The notes: a model not told the origin generated them from the letters alone. Counted from the first letter of the stretch, positions 24,414-32,088 are shown. The stretch is DNA of 32,088 nt from an uncultured Bacteroides sp. (GCA_947074235.1 CAMTOV010000015.1:1-32088); one strand, 5' to 3'. Made by a program: numbers and translations.

Positions 24414-25937
24414 TTACATAATAATTTCAGGATGCACTCTTAGCTCCCAGGGTTGCACATATAGATGAATTCGTAAATATTCATCCATGTCTGTAAGATT
24501 GTTCGGAACTGGAGTAGGATCGCCAATCTTTTGGAATGAATTAATTACTAATCGATATATATTATTACGAACAATTCCATACTCCATTTTGCTTACTACA
24601 CCTAGTATATTGTCATTACTATGTCGAATATAATATCTGTAGTAACACACACCATCGGTGTATTTTACGGCTCCTGTTATGGCCTGATTATAAAACTTGC
24701 CATTGAGTAGCCACAAGTCGCTTCCGACTGTGTAACTAACTACTGTTGTTCCATCTGTAGCATATACTACTTGTGGCACATAGGTGGCCTGTACTAGTAT
24801 TCCCGTGGTGAAACAGTTTACCTGATTATCCTTGAGCATGGTATTCTCTTGTGCGTAGTCAAGGATGTAATAGCTCTTACCATCAGCATCTGCATTGGTA
24901 ACCGAAGTTACTGCTTTGGGAACAATGGTTTTGTTGATGTGATTGCTATACCAGCCTTCAACAGCTGTAGCATTGCTTGTATAGTAGCTCACTGTTTTTT
25001 GCACACCACTTTGCAATAGCATGTAAGGGCTCACTACATAGTTGGTTTGGATGCCCGAGACGGGTGATTCATCTCCCAGTATTACAATATCGCTTGTAGC
25101 ACCGCTCTCGCTTACACGTTTTAATAGATACTGGCCTGAGGTAGATTTCCATAAGTTGAAAGGTGTGATATGAGTGGCGCGCACTTTATCGGTAGTGCCA
25201 TTGTCTATTGCATATTCATAATAGCTGCTATTGAGAGCTGCATTGGGCACAATGTCGATGCGCGATGCCAATCGTTCTATGGTAGATGAAGCTCTTATAG
25301 GATCGCCTTGTGTACCAAGCGTCTTTCCGTTTTCTTTTACGATAAAGTTATTAATCTTTGAAGAAACCATTACAAAAGAGTCATAATTTGAAATAGAAGG
25401 TGCAGTGGTATACGCATCATCGTAGTTCAAGTAATTTCGTAACTCGTTGAGGTTATGTATCGATTTCTCTGTCCAGTCGCCACCATTGGCCAACACAACC
25501 AATCGTGTGTTTTCTGTAATTGTAAAGTTCTTTATTTGCATTACGGGTGAGCGATAGGTGAAGTTGTTTGCAGCAGTACCACTAAAATTGATGTTGTCGA
25601 TAAACATGGAGTAAATCTGTGGATTGCTGTTGTTGTTGATACCATCGACATCGGGGGTAGTATACAAAAACAAAGTAAGATTATAAATTTTGCTTTCGTT
25701 ATTAATGCCATACTCGCGTCCGTCTCCATCCAATCCACCGTTAGGGTTGGTTCTTGTATCAACGTCTTCGCTTGTGGTCGATATAGTCAAGGTAATGTAA
25801 GCGTCCATTTGTGAAAGTTCGTCCAATGATGTGCAGTCGCTATAATTATCATTAAAGCAACCAATAAACAGTATGCTACTTATCATTGCGATGAGTAATG
25901 GCATCTTGTGAATATATTTTTTTATTACTGTGGACAT
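24414..25937 (-). CDS. Second Mfa1-type fimbrillin
   Basis: This 507-residue lipoprotein has lipobox FIGC (Cys27). It shares the Mfa1-like C-terminal block with the main fimbrillin of the operon: YRYYIRHSNDN, YGIVRNNIYRLVINSFQKIGDPTPVP, and a last strand LRIHLYVQPWELR. DVDTRTNPNGG places Arg62 in the usual cleavage region. Unlike the main fimbrillin it has only a short linker before the final strand. ATG codons at 25937 and 25904 are both possible; the first is used. It lies 29 nt after the anchor gene. Likely roles are an alternative or accessory pilin (compare Mfa3) that joins the shaft to tip proteins, or a second shaft subunit. Which one cannot be told from the sequence. Confidence 0.82.
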   Translation of the reverse strand: MSTVIKKYIHKMPLLIAMISSILFIGCFNDNYSDCTSLDELSQMDAYITLTISTTSEDVDTRTNPNGGLDGDGREYGINNESKIYNLTLFLYTTPDVDGINNNSNPQIYSMFIDNINFSGTAANNFTYRSPVMQIKNFTITENTRLVVLANGGDWTEKSIHNLNELRNYLNYDDAYTTAPSISNYDSFVMVSSKINNFIVKENGKTLGTQGDPIRASSTIERLASRIDIVPNAALNSSYYEYAIDNGTTDKVRATHITPFNLWKSTSGQYLLKRVSESGATSDIVILGDESPVSGIQTNYVVSPYMLLQSGVQKTVSYYTSNATAVEGWYSNHINKTIVPKAVTSVTNADADGKSYYILDYAQENTMLKDNQVNCFTTGILVQATYVPQVVYATDGTTVVSYTVGSDLWLLNGKFYNQAITGAVKYTDGVCYYRYYIRHSNDNILGVVSKMEYGIVRNNIYRLVINSFQKIGDPTPVPNNLTDMDEYLRIHLYVQPWELRVHPEIIM

Positions 25938-25966
25938 CTTTTCTGGATAGGCTGTTTTATAATAAG

Positions 25967-27067
25967 CTACAAACTGACTCTCTGAATTCGCTTACTCCAC
26001 GAAAGGATGGAAATACTCAAATCGACATACTGCCAAGTATCACCTTTCAAGAAGAAATCGAGTTTGTAGTTGTATTCTCTATCTAAGAACTCTTGAGCCG
26101 AATATTGGTAGCGTTCTACCGCATTGCGACCTTGAGCCAAGCAATCGGGTAGATTAATAACAGCTACCTCTGCTTTGGTTTTTTTGTTAACTATTACCAG
26201 CAAAGCATTATCATTGGGGTTGCTGTAATAGATAAGGCGATTGAAGGTAAGCCCATAGTGAGCTGCTCTTTGCAATACATTGCCGAATGCATCAGCAAAG
26301 TCTGTTACCCATGTATCATGTGGGGTATATTTCAATTCTTCCTCACCCAATACTGAGTTGTCATAATTGGTAGTACCGTTATTGTCTAAAATATATACTT
26401 CAAAATCGTCGGTACTTATGTTTGCTTCATCATCTAGTTGACGTAGCGAAACGGTTAGCATCTTAGTGTTTCTAACCATGCTCAGCGTATCGAAAGACGC
26501 GCGTATAGAAGAGGCTGCAATATGCGTTTTGTTTATTGCATGAAATGCAGTATCCATAGGCATGCCTTGGTTATTTACAATGGCGGGATTGCTTGCATCT
26601 ATACGTGTAGTTGCAAGCTCTCTATCAAGTGTTACCTGTAACTTGCTGATATCATCTCCAGGCTGTAACTGCGTGCGACGATATTTTGCTCCTTTGCCTT
26701 TCTGCGTTTCCTCGTACGACTTTTGATGTGCCAATGCTACAAGACGATATTTTCCTTCGGGCACTTTGATGTGCATCTTATAATCGTACTGCTTAAGCGG
26801 AGTATATCCCGCTTCAGCTACATTGTTCTCTTCTTGTTGCATCACAAATCGGTTGTTTTCGTCAAACACATAGAGGGTAACCCCGCCTACATGATCACGA
26901 AACATGTCCGAGCGCTGTATGTTGTAGTCATACTTAAATGATACGTACAAACCTGTAGGACAATCGCTCAAATCGGTTTTCATCATATCGCAGCCAATTA
27001 TAATCCGGCTACCTACTGTTAGCAAGATAACTACTGATAACTTATATAGATTGAGATGTCTTTTCAT
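25967..27067 (-). CDS. Mfa2/FimB-family fimbrial anchor lipoprotein
   Basis: This 366-residue lipoprotein has lipobox IIIGC (Cys26), followed by the family hallmark DLSDCPTGLYVSFKYDYN. GGVTLYVFDENNRFV and YDYKMHIKVPEGKYRLVALAHQ, the typical first fimbrillin-like domain of Mfa2/FimB anchors, come next. The protein ends in LSISILSWSKRIQRVSL. These proteins tether the pilus to the outer membrane and limit its length; they are not cleaved at an arginine because they must keep their lipid. The ATG at 27067 is chosen; a longer frame to 27130 would read through the hairpin at 27081-27133 and spoil the signal peptide. A 220-nt structured gap separates it from the main fimbrillin, whereas downstream genes are tightly spaced. 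Confidence 0.88.
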   Translation of the reverse strand: MKRHLNLYKLSVVILLTVGSRIIIGCDMMKTDLSDCPTGLYVSFKYDYNIQRSDMFRDHVGGVTLYVFDENNRFVMQQEENNVAEAGYTPLKQYDYKMHIKVPEGKYRLVALAHQKSYEETQKGKGAKYRRTQLQPGDDISKLQVTLDRELATTRIDASNPAIVNNQGMPMDTAFHAINKTHIAASSIRASFDTLSMVRNTKMLTVSLRQLDDEANISTDDFEVYILDNNGTTNYDNSVLGEEELKYTPHDTWVTDFADAFGNVLQRAAHYGLTFNRLIYYSNPNDNALLVIVNKKTKAEVAVINLPDCLAQGRNAVERYQYSAQEFLDREYNYKLDFFLKGDTWQYVDLSISILSWSKRIQRVSL

Positions 27068-27080
27068 ATTATAGCTTTCG

Positions 27081-27133
27081 ATAATGATGATTGAGATAAG
27101 AGGAATTGAACCTCTCAGCTCAATCGTCATTAT
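27081..27133 (-). other. Long hairpin between fimbrillin and anchor genes
   Basis: Arms of 15 nt at 27081-27095 and 27119-27133 pair with a single C/A mismatch. A 3x3 internal loop follows, then a 5-bp stem AGAGG/CCTCT with loop TTCAATT on the RNA strand. No T run follows directly. The top of the hairpin has the exact form of a tRNA T-arm (AGAGG-TTCAATT-CCTCT). It sits 14 nt upstream of the anchor ATG and could be an mRNA processing or stability element, or an attenuating structure. Confidence 0.75.
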
Positions 27134-27170
27134 TGTTGTTGTTTTGAGGCTTTGATAACATGTTGATATT

Positions 27171-27252
27171 CAGTGTTGTTTTTCCTTGTTGCTGACCGCG
27201 TATGACCAGTATGCTGGCAAGGCGTTGTCAGTAAACCAACTCTACCACACTG
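27171..27252 (-). other. Region of nested and crossing inverted repeats
   Basis: CAGTGT/ACACTG (27171-27176 / 27247-27252) encloses CTGAC/GTCAG (27192-27196 / 27227-27231) and CCAG/CTGG (27206-27209 / 27214-27217). CCTTG/CAAGG (27184-27188 / 27218-27222) crosses the second pair and would make a pseudoknot. The strand also contains GTGGTAGAGTTGGT, resembling a tRNA D-arm. The RNA structure is suggested, not shown. Confidence 0.35.
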
Positions 27253-27287
27253 ATAAATCACCGTTATTTAAAGTCTGAATTTAGATA

Positions 27288-29147
27288 TTACAAGTCAACT
27301 TTTTGATAGCGTCTAGCCCAAGACAAGATGTTGATTGTACAGTCAATATAATACTTCACGTCATCGTCTGGAGCATCTGGAGTTGGAGTAACAGGTGATG
27401 TTGGGTCTTCAGGAACGGTTGGGTCAGTACCAGGATTATTAGGATCTACTCCAGGATCAGCTGGGTCAGTAGGATCAGTAGGATTACCTGGATTTACAGG
27501 ATCGCCAGGTGTTGGTTCGTCTGGGCTTTCAGGATCTACACCTGGGATGCCAGGTATGATAGGATCACCGGGGCCATTGTTTACAGTATTGAATGCAAGT
27601 TGATACCAGTTGTTGCGCACAATACCATAGCGGCCAAGATAATCTCTTGTATAGTTGTTATCAGTACCAATTGTATAATTGGTTGCATTATCCCATGGAG
27701 TTAAATCTTCTCCAAAGTGTTTAACGCGAGCTATATAGTAGCATACTCCACCTTTATAATAATCATATCTACCTATTTCCTTATTTACATCTGCTACAAT
27801 TGTATTACCGGTACCATTGATAAGGTATGCGGTTGTAGTTATAGTATTTCCACTAGCAGTGTAGGTGTAAGAAATAGAACCTAATTTAGCTCTTTTCAAT
27901 GCTTTGTTTTGCGAGCCGGCTTTTGTAAAGAAAGTAAAGCTGTTTATAGCAGTAGCAGTAGGAACATCGATTTTCAATGCAGCTAAGATAACGGATTTAA
28001 ATTGAGCAAGTGTAAGGGGTCTGCGTTGGTCACCCATGTAGAAGTCTTCTGCAGTGCTGCCATTAGATAGATAGTTGGCTTGCATCAATACCCGGGTTGT
28101 TTGACCTTGCTTTTGGTTGGCTACATTGAAAGTGTTTTCTAAGCAGTAATCATAATTAGGATTGTTGCTGGCAACCTCCTTAAGTGCGTTAAGAGTATTT
28201 CCAGAAGTATAGTAAGTATCAAACTTATAATTATCGCCAGTACCATCGTAGTTAGGGTCTACTGCATAATAAATGCGAACAGGATTGGTAGCTAAACCAT
28301 AGAAACGGTTTGTAATACCTGTGCCGGCTACTTGGAAGTTGCCATCAATCAACCAATCTGTATCGATATTGCGCACAGGGTAGGTTGCAGTATTGGTAAT
28401 GTCCAATCCCCAGTTTGTAAACGCTACTTTATCATTTCCATACAATTCTGATGATACAGGTATAGTATAGGTCCAGTTGGACCAACCTTCACTGTTGTGA
28501 GTAACTTCTACCTTACCTAATATGCGCTCTAAATAAATATTCGAAGTAGCTTCAGAAGCAGCAATCACAGTAGATTTTGGGAAGCATTCTACGAGAGTGA
28601 CAGTGTTGTCAACATTTTTGATAGGTGAACTAGACATGAAGAAACCGCTAGAGTTGAAATCGGTTGCTGTCTTGCCTGTCAAAGCTGCGTTGAATGAACT
28701 AAATGTTCCGGAGGTAGGAATAACCACCTTGCTTGAATTCTTATTAGCAATAACCAGTGCATAGCATGCAGCTTGGCTATCTACAGTCATGTTTAAGCTA
28801 ACGGTAGATGTAATATTACCATTGTTTTTAATTTCATTGACACTAAAGTCGGTAGTTGTATACACTTTTGTAATAGTTGCTGTCGGCGAATTACCATCAA
28901 ATAGTATCACTGTTAAGTCATTAATTTCGTACTCAGCTGCAATACCATCATCAAAGTTGTCATTTGCTGTGCCTTCGCCAGCTCTTGTACCTGGTGCAGT
29001 AGTACCCGGCAGCGTTACATTCAACGAAATAAATGCTTCACCCTCCGTTGGACTAATAGGATCGTTTGCGGCCAAATCGCCGTCGTCGCTACACGATGCC
29101 CATGCACCTGCCGCGAGTAACATAAATAAGAAATGTCTAATCTTCAT
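27288..29147 (-). CDS. Mfa1-type fimbrillin with long proline-rich spacer; probable shaft subunit
   Basis: This 619-residue lipoprotein precursor has lipobox WASC (Cys19). TTAPGTRAGEG at 49-59 places Arg55 where type V pilins are cut to open the acceptor groove. The central part has the two-domain beta fold with LERILGKVEVTH and a C-terminal block YYIARVKHFGED, YGIVRNNWYQLAFNTVNNGPGDP. A spacer of about 69 residues follows (525-593), built of Pro, Asp, Gly, Thr, Asn, Val and Glu. The final strand is YYIDCTINILSWARRYQKVDL, expected to be the donor strand. The ATG at 29147 is used; upstream there is only TTG at 29156. It lies 28 nt after the DUF3868 gene and is followed by the structured gap. 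Position first among the fimbrillins suggests the main shaft protein. Confidence 0.87.
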   Translation of the reverse strand: MKIRHFLFMLLAAGAWASCSDDGDLAANDPISPTEGEAFISLNVTLPGTTAPGTRAGEGTANDNFDDGIAAEYEINDLTVILFDGNSPTATITKVYTTTDFSVNEIKNNGNITSTVSLNMTVDSQAACYALVIANKNSSKVVIPTSGTFSSFNAALTGKTATDFNSSGFFMSSSPIKNVDNTVTLVECFPKSTVIAASEATSNIYLERILGKVEVTHNSEGWSNWTYTIPVSSELYGNDKVAFTNWGLDITNTATYPVRNIDTDWLIDGNFQVAGTGITNRFYGLATNPVRIYYAVDPNYDGTGDNYKFDTYYTSGNTLNALKEVASNNPNYDYCLENTFNVANQKQGQTTRVLMQANYLSNGSTAEDFYMGDQRRPLTLAQFKSVILAALKIDVPTATAINSFTFFTKAGSQNKALKRAKLGSISYTYTASGNTITTTAYLINGTGNTIVADVNKEIGRYDYYKGGVCYYIARVKHFGEDLTPWDNATNYTIGTDNNYTRDYLGRYGIVRNNWYQLAFNTVNNGPGDPIIPGIPGVDPESPDEPTPGDPVNPGNPTDPTDPADPGVDPNNPGTDPTVPEDPTSPVTPTPDAPDDDVKYYIDCTINILSWARRYQKVDL

Positions 29148-29175
29148 AATTCTCAAATTTTAAGTAAATAATAAT

Positions 29176-30633
29176 TTATCTAATTCTACTTATTTCTTGT
29201 AATATGGCTAGGTTGATGGTAGCCTCGGGAATGCCCGCTGAAGCTGCCTGCTCAAGCAATGGCTGGGCAGCATCTAGTTGCCCTTGTTGTAGCAGCAACA
29301 CTCCTCTTGCATGAATAGCTTGCATACTATCACCGGCATTCTGCAAATAACGTTCGGCTGTTTTCAAATCTTTACGGTTGATTGCTGCAATGGCCACGTT
29401 GAGATTGGCGGTAGGGTCGCTGGGATAGAGGCGAGCTGCTGTTTCAAATACATCTATATATTTCTGGCTATCTTTAGGGAGGCTCTCGGCCACCATAAAC
29501 ATCTCTTGCAATGAAAGCAATTGTGGACGAACAAATATTAAATCGACAGCTTCTTCGAGTGAGAACGAGCGAACGGTGTAGTTTACTACATAGTCGGAGT
29601 GACGAAGTGCAGGATACCAATTGTCTAACATGAAACGATAAGTAGCGGGATACTTCGTTTTGATAGCTTGATCTTTGGCATCGGGCGAAAGGTTGCTATC
29701 TATAATGGCTAGTATATCATTTTTATCCGTCAAGTCGCTATCTTGTACAAATACTCTCAGACCTGCCCAATCTTCAGGAGTGGATGCTACATGAAATATT
29801 GATTCGGGGAAGTCATATTGTTTACGAACATATTCCTTTAAAGCTAAAGCACGACCGGCAGCCAGGCGCTCGTTGTTTTGATAAGAACCTTCGGGCGATG
29901 CATAACCATGAATATCAATAGAGGTGATGGTGGTAAACGAATCCTGCTTCACCAGGTTAATGATATTTAAAATCTTCTGCAATTCAATAGGATTGCGACG
30001 GAAGTCAGGATAAATGGTTGTTTGATTGACAGGAAAGTCAAGGTAGGCGCTTCCTTCTTCTTTACGTATCTTCTGCGCTTGTACTTCGGGAGATATCAAT
30101 GCGATAACAATGCCTTCTTCTGGATAGTAATCGTAATACGGAAGCATTGCAACAACATCGGCTGTATTGCTATAAATTTTGCCGCATCCACAGAGATCTT
30201 CGATTATAACCAGTTTGCCACCGGCCATCCATGGTTGATAAGATGCTGATTGTATGTAATCAATCTGCTGTGGCTTGCTATTATAACGTCTCACTTCCAT
30301 TCCGTTGCTATATTCACGATTGCCACCACGCTCAAATATAATATGCTGACGACGACCAGAGATTACAATCGGTTGCAACACTTCGTGCTCGCCATCTTGA
30401 CCGGCAATAACAGGAGTAAATGCCATGAAGCGATTTGATTTAATCTTTAGGTTGTTTAAATTGAAGTTTAACCCAACTACAATTTGCTCATTTACTTTGT
30501 CCACGGCTACTTGCTCTACAACAATTTGGCCTTCTGCCAATTGCTTGTTGCTAACAGTGTTTTGCGCCGTTGTATTTACGGTAAAACAACCTAGAGTAAA
30601 TATGATAAGTAATAAGGGTAATATTTTTTTCAT
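29176..30633 (-). CDS. DUF3868 / OmpA-like / TPR protein of the fimbrial operon
   Basis: This 485-residue exported protein has a signal peptide ending near NTTAQ (residue 24). Residues about 25-190 are the DUF3868 region. Residues about 195-300 are an OmpA-C-like segment (LDFPVNQTTIYPDFRRN, SIDIHGYASPEGS at 239-250, NERLAAGRALALKEYV), which normally binds peptidoglycan. Residues about 385-485 are TPR-like helices (ANLNVAIAAINRKDLKTAERYLQNAG, GVLLLQQGQLDAAQPLLEQAA). From memory, this gene next to DUF3575 is a hallmark of Bacteroides Mfa/Fim-type loci. It probably links the outer membrane to the wall during assembly. The DUF3575 stop and this ATG are separated by 19 nt. The exact role is not established. 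Confidence 0.85.
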   Translation of the reverse strand: MKKILPLLLIIFTLGCFTVNTTAQNTVSNKQLAEGQIVVEQVAVDKVNEQIVVGLNFNLNNLKIKSNRFMAFTPVIAGQDGEHEVLQPIVISGRRQHIIFERGGNREYSNGMEVRRYNSKPQQIDYIQSASYQPWMAGGKLVIIEDLCGCGKIYSNTADVVAMLPYYDYYPEEGIVIALISPEVQAQKIRKEEGSAYLDFPVNQTTIYPDFRRNPIELQKILNIINLVKQDSFTTITSIDIHGYASPEGSYQNNERLAAGRALALKEYVRKQYDFPESIFHVASTPEDWAGLRVFVQDSDLTDKNDILAIIDSNLSPDAKDQAIKTKYPATYRFMLDNWYPALRHSDYVVNYTVRSFSLEEAVDLIFVRPQLLSLQEMFMVAESLPKDSQKYIDVFETAARLYPSDPTANLNVAIAAINRKDLKTAERYLQNAGDSMQAIHARGVLLLQQGQLDAAQPLLEQAASAGIPEATINLAILQEISRIR

Positions 30634-30652
30634 GCTTTTACGATTTAGTTAG

Positions 30653-31222
30653 TTAAAACAGGTAAACAAGACTAATTGCAGCTTTGGTGGGGCCAACATA
30701 ATTCGTCTTAGGATGCTCAAGCTCTTCACTACATTCATCGCACGTAAACTTCTTATAATTGACACGTAGATAACCTACCCCTATTGATGCCTCTATATTC
30801 CAGTGCTTTGATAGAATCCATTGGTAACCATAGGTGATACCTCCACCTACCAACCAACCCTCATATCGATAATCTTTCATGTCTGGCCAGATGCCAAACG
30901 GAGCTTTTATCCCCTTAATGTTATACTGTCCGCCAAGGGCATGTACACCTAAAAAACTACCATTGAACCGATGACAAAACCACCATCGATATTCGGGTGA
31001 AAGCAACCAGTGTCTGAACTGTTTTGAATCGGAGAATTTCCAAGGATTTAAGCTATACATCAACTGAATAGTTTGCTTGGAGGTTGTGCCAAGCTCAAGG
31101 GTTAGATTGGGAGTTGTAGTGGCATCATATAAAACATTCGTTTTAATTGCAACCTCTTGTGCCGAAAGAGTAAGGCTAAAGCCGATTGCTAATGCTAGCA
31201 ACACCTTTTGTAAATACTTCAT
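30653..31222 (-). CDS. DUF3575 outer-membrane beta-barrel, first gene of the fimbrial operon
   Basis: This 189-residue protein has a signal peptide ending LSAQ (about residue 21) and amphipathic strands typical of DUF3575: IKTNVLYDATTTPNLTLELG, HWLLSPEYRWWF, GVHALGGQYNIKGI, GWLVGGGITYGYQWILSKHWNIEASIGVGY, and a terminal SLVYLF with an aromatic C-terminal residue suited to barrel insertion. Two Cys (CDECSEE) lie in a late loop. It is the promoter-proximal gene of the operon. The family is predicted to be a small outer-membrane barrel or assembly partner for the fimbriae; no reaction is known. Confidence 0.85.
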   Translation of the reverse strand: MKYLQKVLLALAIGFSLTLSAQEVAIKTNVLYDATTTPNLTLELGTTSKQTIQLMYSLNPWKFSDSKQFRHWLLSPEYRWWFCHRFNGSFLGVHALGGQYNIKGIKAPFGIWPDMKDYRYEGWLVGGGITYGYQWILSKHWNIEASIGVGYLRVNYKKFTCDECSEELEHPKTNYVGPTKAAISLVYLF

Positions 31223-31603
31223 TCTTTTTTCTTTTCGAGTTTATATATCCTATAGCCTATCGTCTGATTCTTGTTGCGATGATTGGCAATAATTAATTTT
31301 TAATGAACAACTCTCAATGGTCTATTTTTAATTTGATTGAGTTATTTTTTAAAGTAATTAGGATTGGATAACCATTTTTCGATAAAGAATGTTCGTAGAT
31401 TAAATTGAGTAAAATAAAGCTATATATAATTGTTGTTTTTAGTATGTAAGAAGCTGATTTTATAGTGATATAGTATAATAAAAGGTGTTTGTACTGTATT
31501 GGTTAGAAGAAAAATTATGCGATTCTACAAGGTGCTAGAAGATAATTTAAGAAGCTTGATATTGTATAATCATCTACTGGTTAGCTGTCCCTGTTTTTAT
31601 AAA
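31223..31603. other. AT-rich upstream region of the fimbrial operon
   Basis: No gene is supported here. I looked for TAnnTTTG on the minus strand from 31223 to 31700 and found no perfect match, so the operon promoter is not identified. No long inverted repeats flanking a promoter-sized segment were found by eye. The start site may use an alternative sigma factor or a relaxed -7 box. Confidence 0.5.
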
Positions 31604-31645
31604 CAAATGCCTTACAATCGATGTTTTACGATGGTAAGGCATTTG
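31604..31645. terminator. Hairpin, bidirectional terminator-like
   Basis: A 12-bp perfect stem (CAAATGCCTTAC / GTAAGGCATTTG) continues inward past one mismatch to a 4-bp ATCG/CGAT stem. T-rich sequence follows on both sides, including TTTATAAAAAC on the minus strand. It would block read-through into the fimbrial operon. From 31646 to 31872 only short AT-rich hairpins are visible (31736-31760, 31762-31789). Confidence 0.6.
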
Positions 31646-31872
31646 CTTTATTGTAAGTTATATATGATACAAACAGTTTAAAGTGTCATATCAAGAATCT
31701 CATATTATTATTTTGTGGGATTTATTCAAAGCATTATTGAATTAAAAATAAATATTCAATAAAAATGATTATTAATACTATATCATTTTATATATCAAGA
31801 GGTTTTAATATAACATTAATTAACATCGATGTAATATTCTTTTTATTTGTTTGAAATATAAATAAGCTTCAT

Positions 31873-32064
31873 TTACTTAACAAATATTTTCTCTATAAAT
31901 GTATCCGTTGTGGTTTGAATCTTCATAACAGCTACACCATTTTTAGATACATCTATCTTAATGAATTTTCCAGGGATTGCTTCAGAGGCAGTTAGACTAT
32001 AAAAATTAACTTTGAAAGATGGGAAGTAATATAAAAAAAACTCGCTACTGCTTTTGATTATGAT
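31873..32064 (-). pseudogene. Orphan fragment of a T9SS-like C-terminal sorting domain
   Basis: A minus-strand open frame with no start codon reads SLTASEAIPGKFIKIDVSK, then NGVAVMKIQTTTDTFIEKIFVK and a stop. The ending (GVAVMKIQT...FIEKIFVK) parallels the end of the 2090-residue protein (GTYIIKIET...ILRKIVVK) and the usual type A sorting domain. The frame is closed upstream by a TGA inside the terminator at 32033-32082, so it cannot be joined to an in-frame gene within the window. It is probably the remnant of a second secreted protein cut off by insertion or deletion. Too short for certainty. Confidence 0.45.
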
Positions 32065-32082
32065 TCAAAATGCAATAACGAG
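32033..32082 (-). terminator. Intrinsic terminator of a minus-strand gene beyond the right edge
   Basis: On the minus strand an imperfect stem of about 17 bp (CTCGTTATTGCATTTTGA / TCAAAAGCAGTAGCGAG, with T-G pairs and one bulge) is followed by eight Ts. It should end a transcript entering from the right. Confidence 0.75.
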
Positions 32083-32088
32083 ATTAAA

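Noticed and set aside
27096-27270. A functional tRNA gene
   Set aside because: T-arm-like and D-arm-like pieces exist, but they are about 100 nt apart, the would-be acceptor stem has two mismatches, and no proper anticodon arm is seen.
31499-31681. 60-codon plus-strand open frame
   Set aside because: It begins with TTG, covers the 31604-31645 hairpin and has no recognisable content.
31223-31872. Invertible fimbrial promoter
   Set aside because: I looked for inverted repeats flanking a promoter-sized segment and saw only short local AT-rich hairpins.
1-32088. CRISPR array or rRNA genes
   Set aside because: No regularly spaced direct repeats and no rRNA-like sequence were seen.

Overview
The window comes from a Bacteroidales bacterium, most likely Bacteroides or a close relative. 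The evidence is an AT-rich sequence, Bacteroidetes-type promoters (-7 TAnnTTTG with a distant TTG), a SusC/SusD pair, a Bacteroides-type type V (FimA/Mfa1) fimbrial operon, an IS4-family element with a Bacteroidales-like transposase, and a GH130 enzyme that closely matches B. fragilis mannosylglucose phosphorylase as I remember it. Every protein gene except the transposase lies on the minus strand, so transcription runs right to left.

Layout from left to right. (1) 1-1205: two small genes of mobile-element flavour, a hypothetical protein and an M15-type peptidase, each with its own promoter, beside a strong terminator. (2) 1299-3314: a lipoprotein joining a fimbrillin-like N-terminal half to a FISUMP-like C-terminal domain. 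Its leader carries a run of ten C on the coding strand. (3) 3347-4650: a complete IS4-family insertion sequence with 14-bp inverted repeats, abutting the upstream side of that lipoprotein's promoter. (4) 4668-16521: a nutrient-uptake locus in at least two transcription units. The first is susC-susD-surface lipoprotein. The second is a DUF4369 lipoprotein, a DUF6057-like membrane protein, a beta-propeller lipoprotein with a CxxCH haem motif, and the GH130 phosphorylase, which also has its own -7 element. (5) 16783-31222: a seven-gene fimbrial operon read as DUF3575 barrel, DUF3868/OmpA-like protein, Mfa1-type fimbrillin, Mfa2/FimB anchor, second Mfa1-type fimbrillin, minor fimbrillin, and a 2090-residue secreted protein with a C-terminal sorting-like domain. 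(6) 31223-32088: AT-rich non-coding DNA, two hairpins or terminators, and an orphan fragment of another sorting-like domain.

The fimbrial operon parallels the shaft, anchor, accessory and large adhesin order of Porphyromonas gingivalis mfa1-mfa5. The giant terminal gene is the best candidate for a new adhesin. The main fimbrillin has a roughly 69-residue Pro/Asp/Gly/Thr spacer just before the C-terminal strand expected to act as donor strand in polymerisation. The gap between this fimbrillin and the anchor gene holds a long hairpin and further potential RNA structure, which may set the ratio of shaft to accessory subunits.

The uptake locus shows no depolymerase and no sensor or regulator in the window. 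Its substrate is unknown; the GH130 enzyme points to beta-mannan-derived mannosylglucose but may be a separate insertion. All assignments come from reading the sequence; no database search was run.
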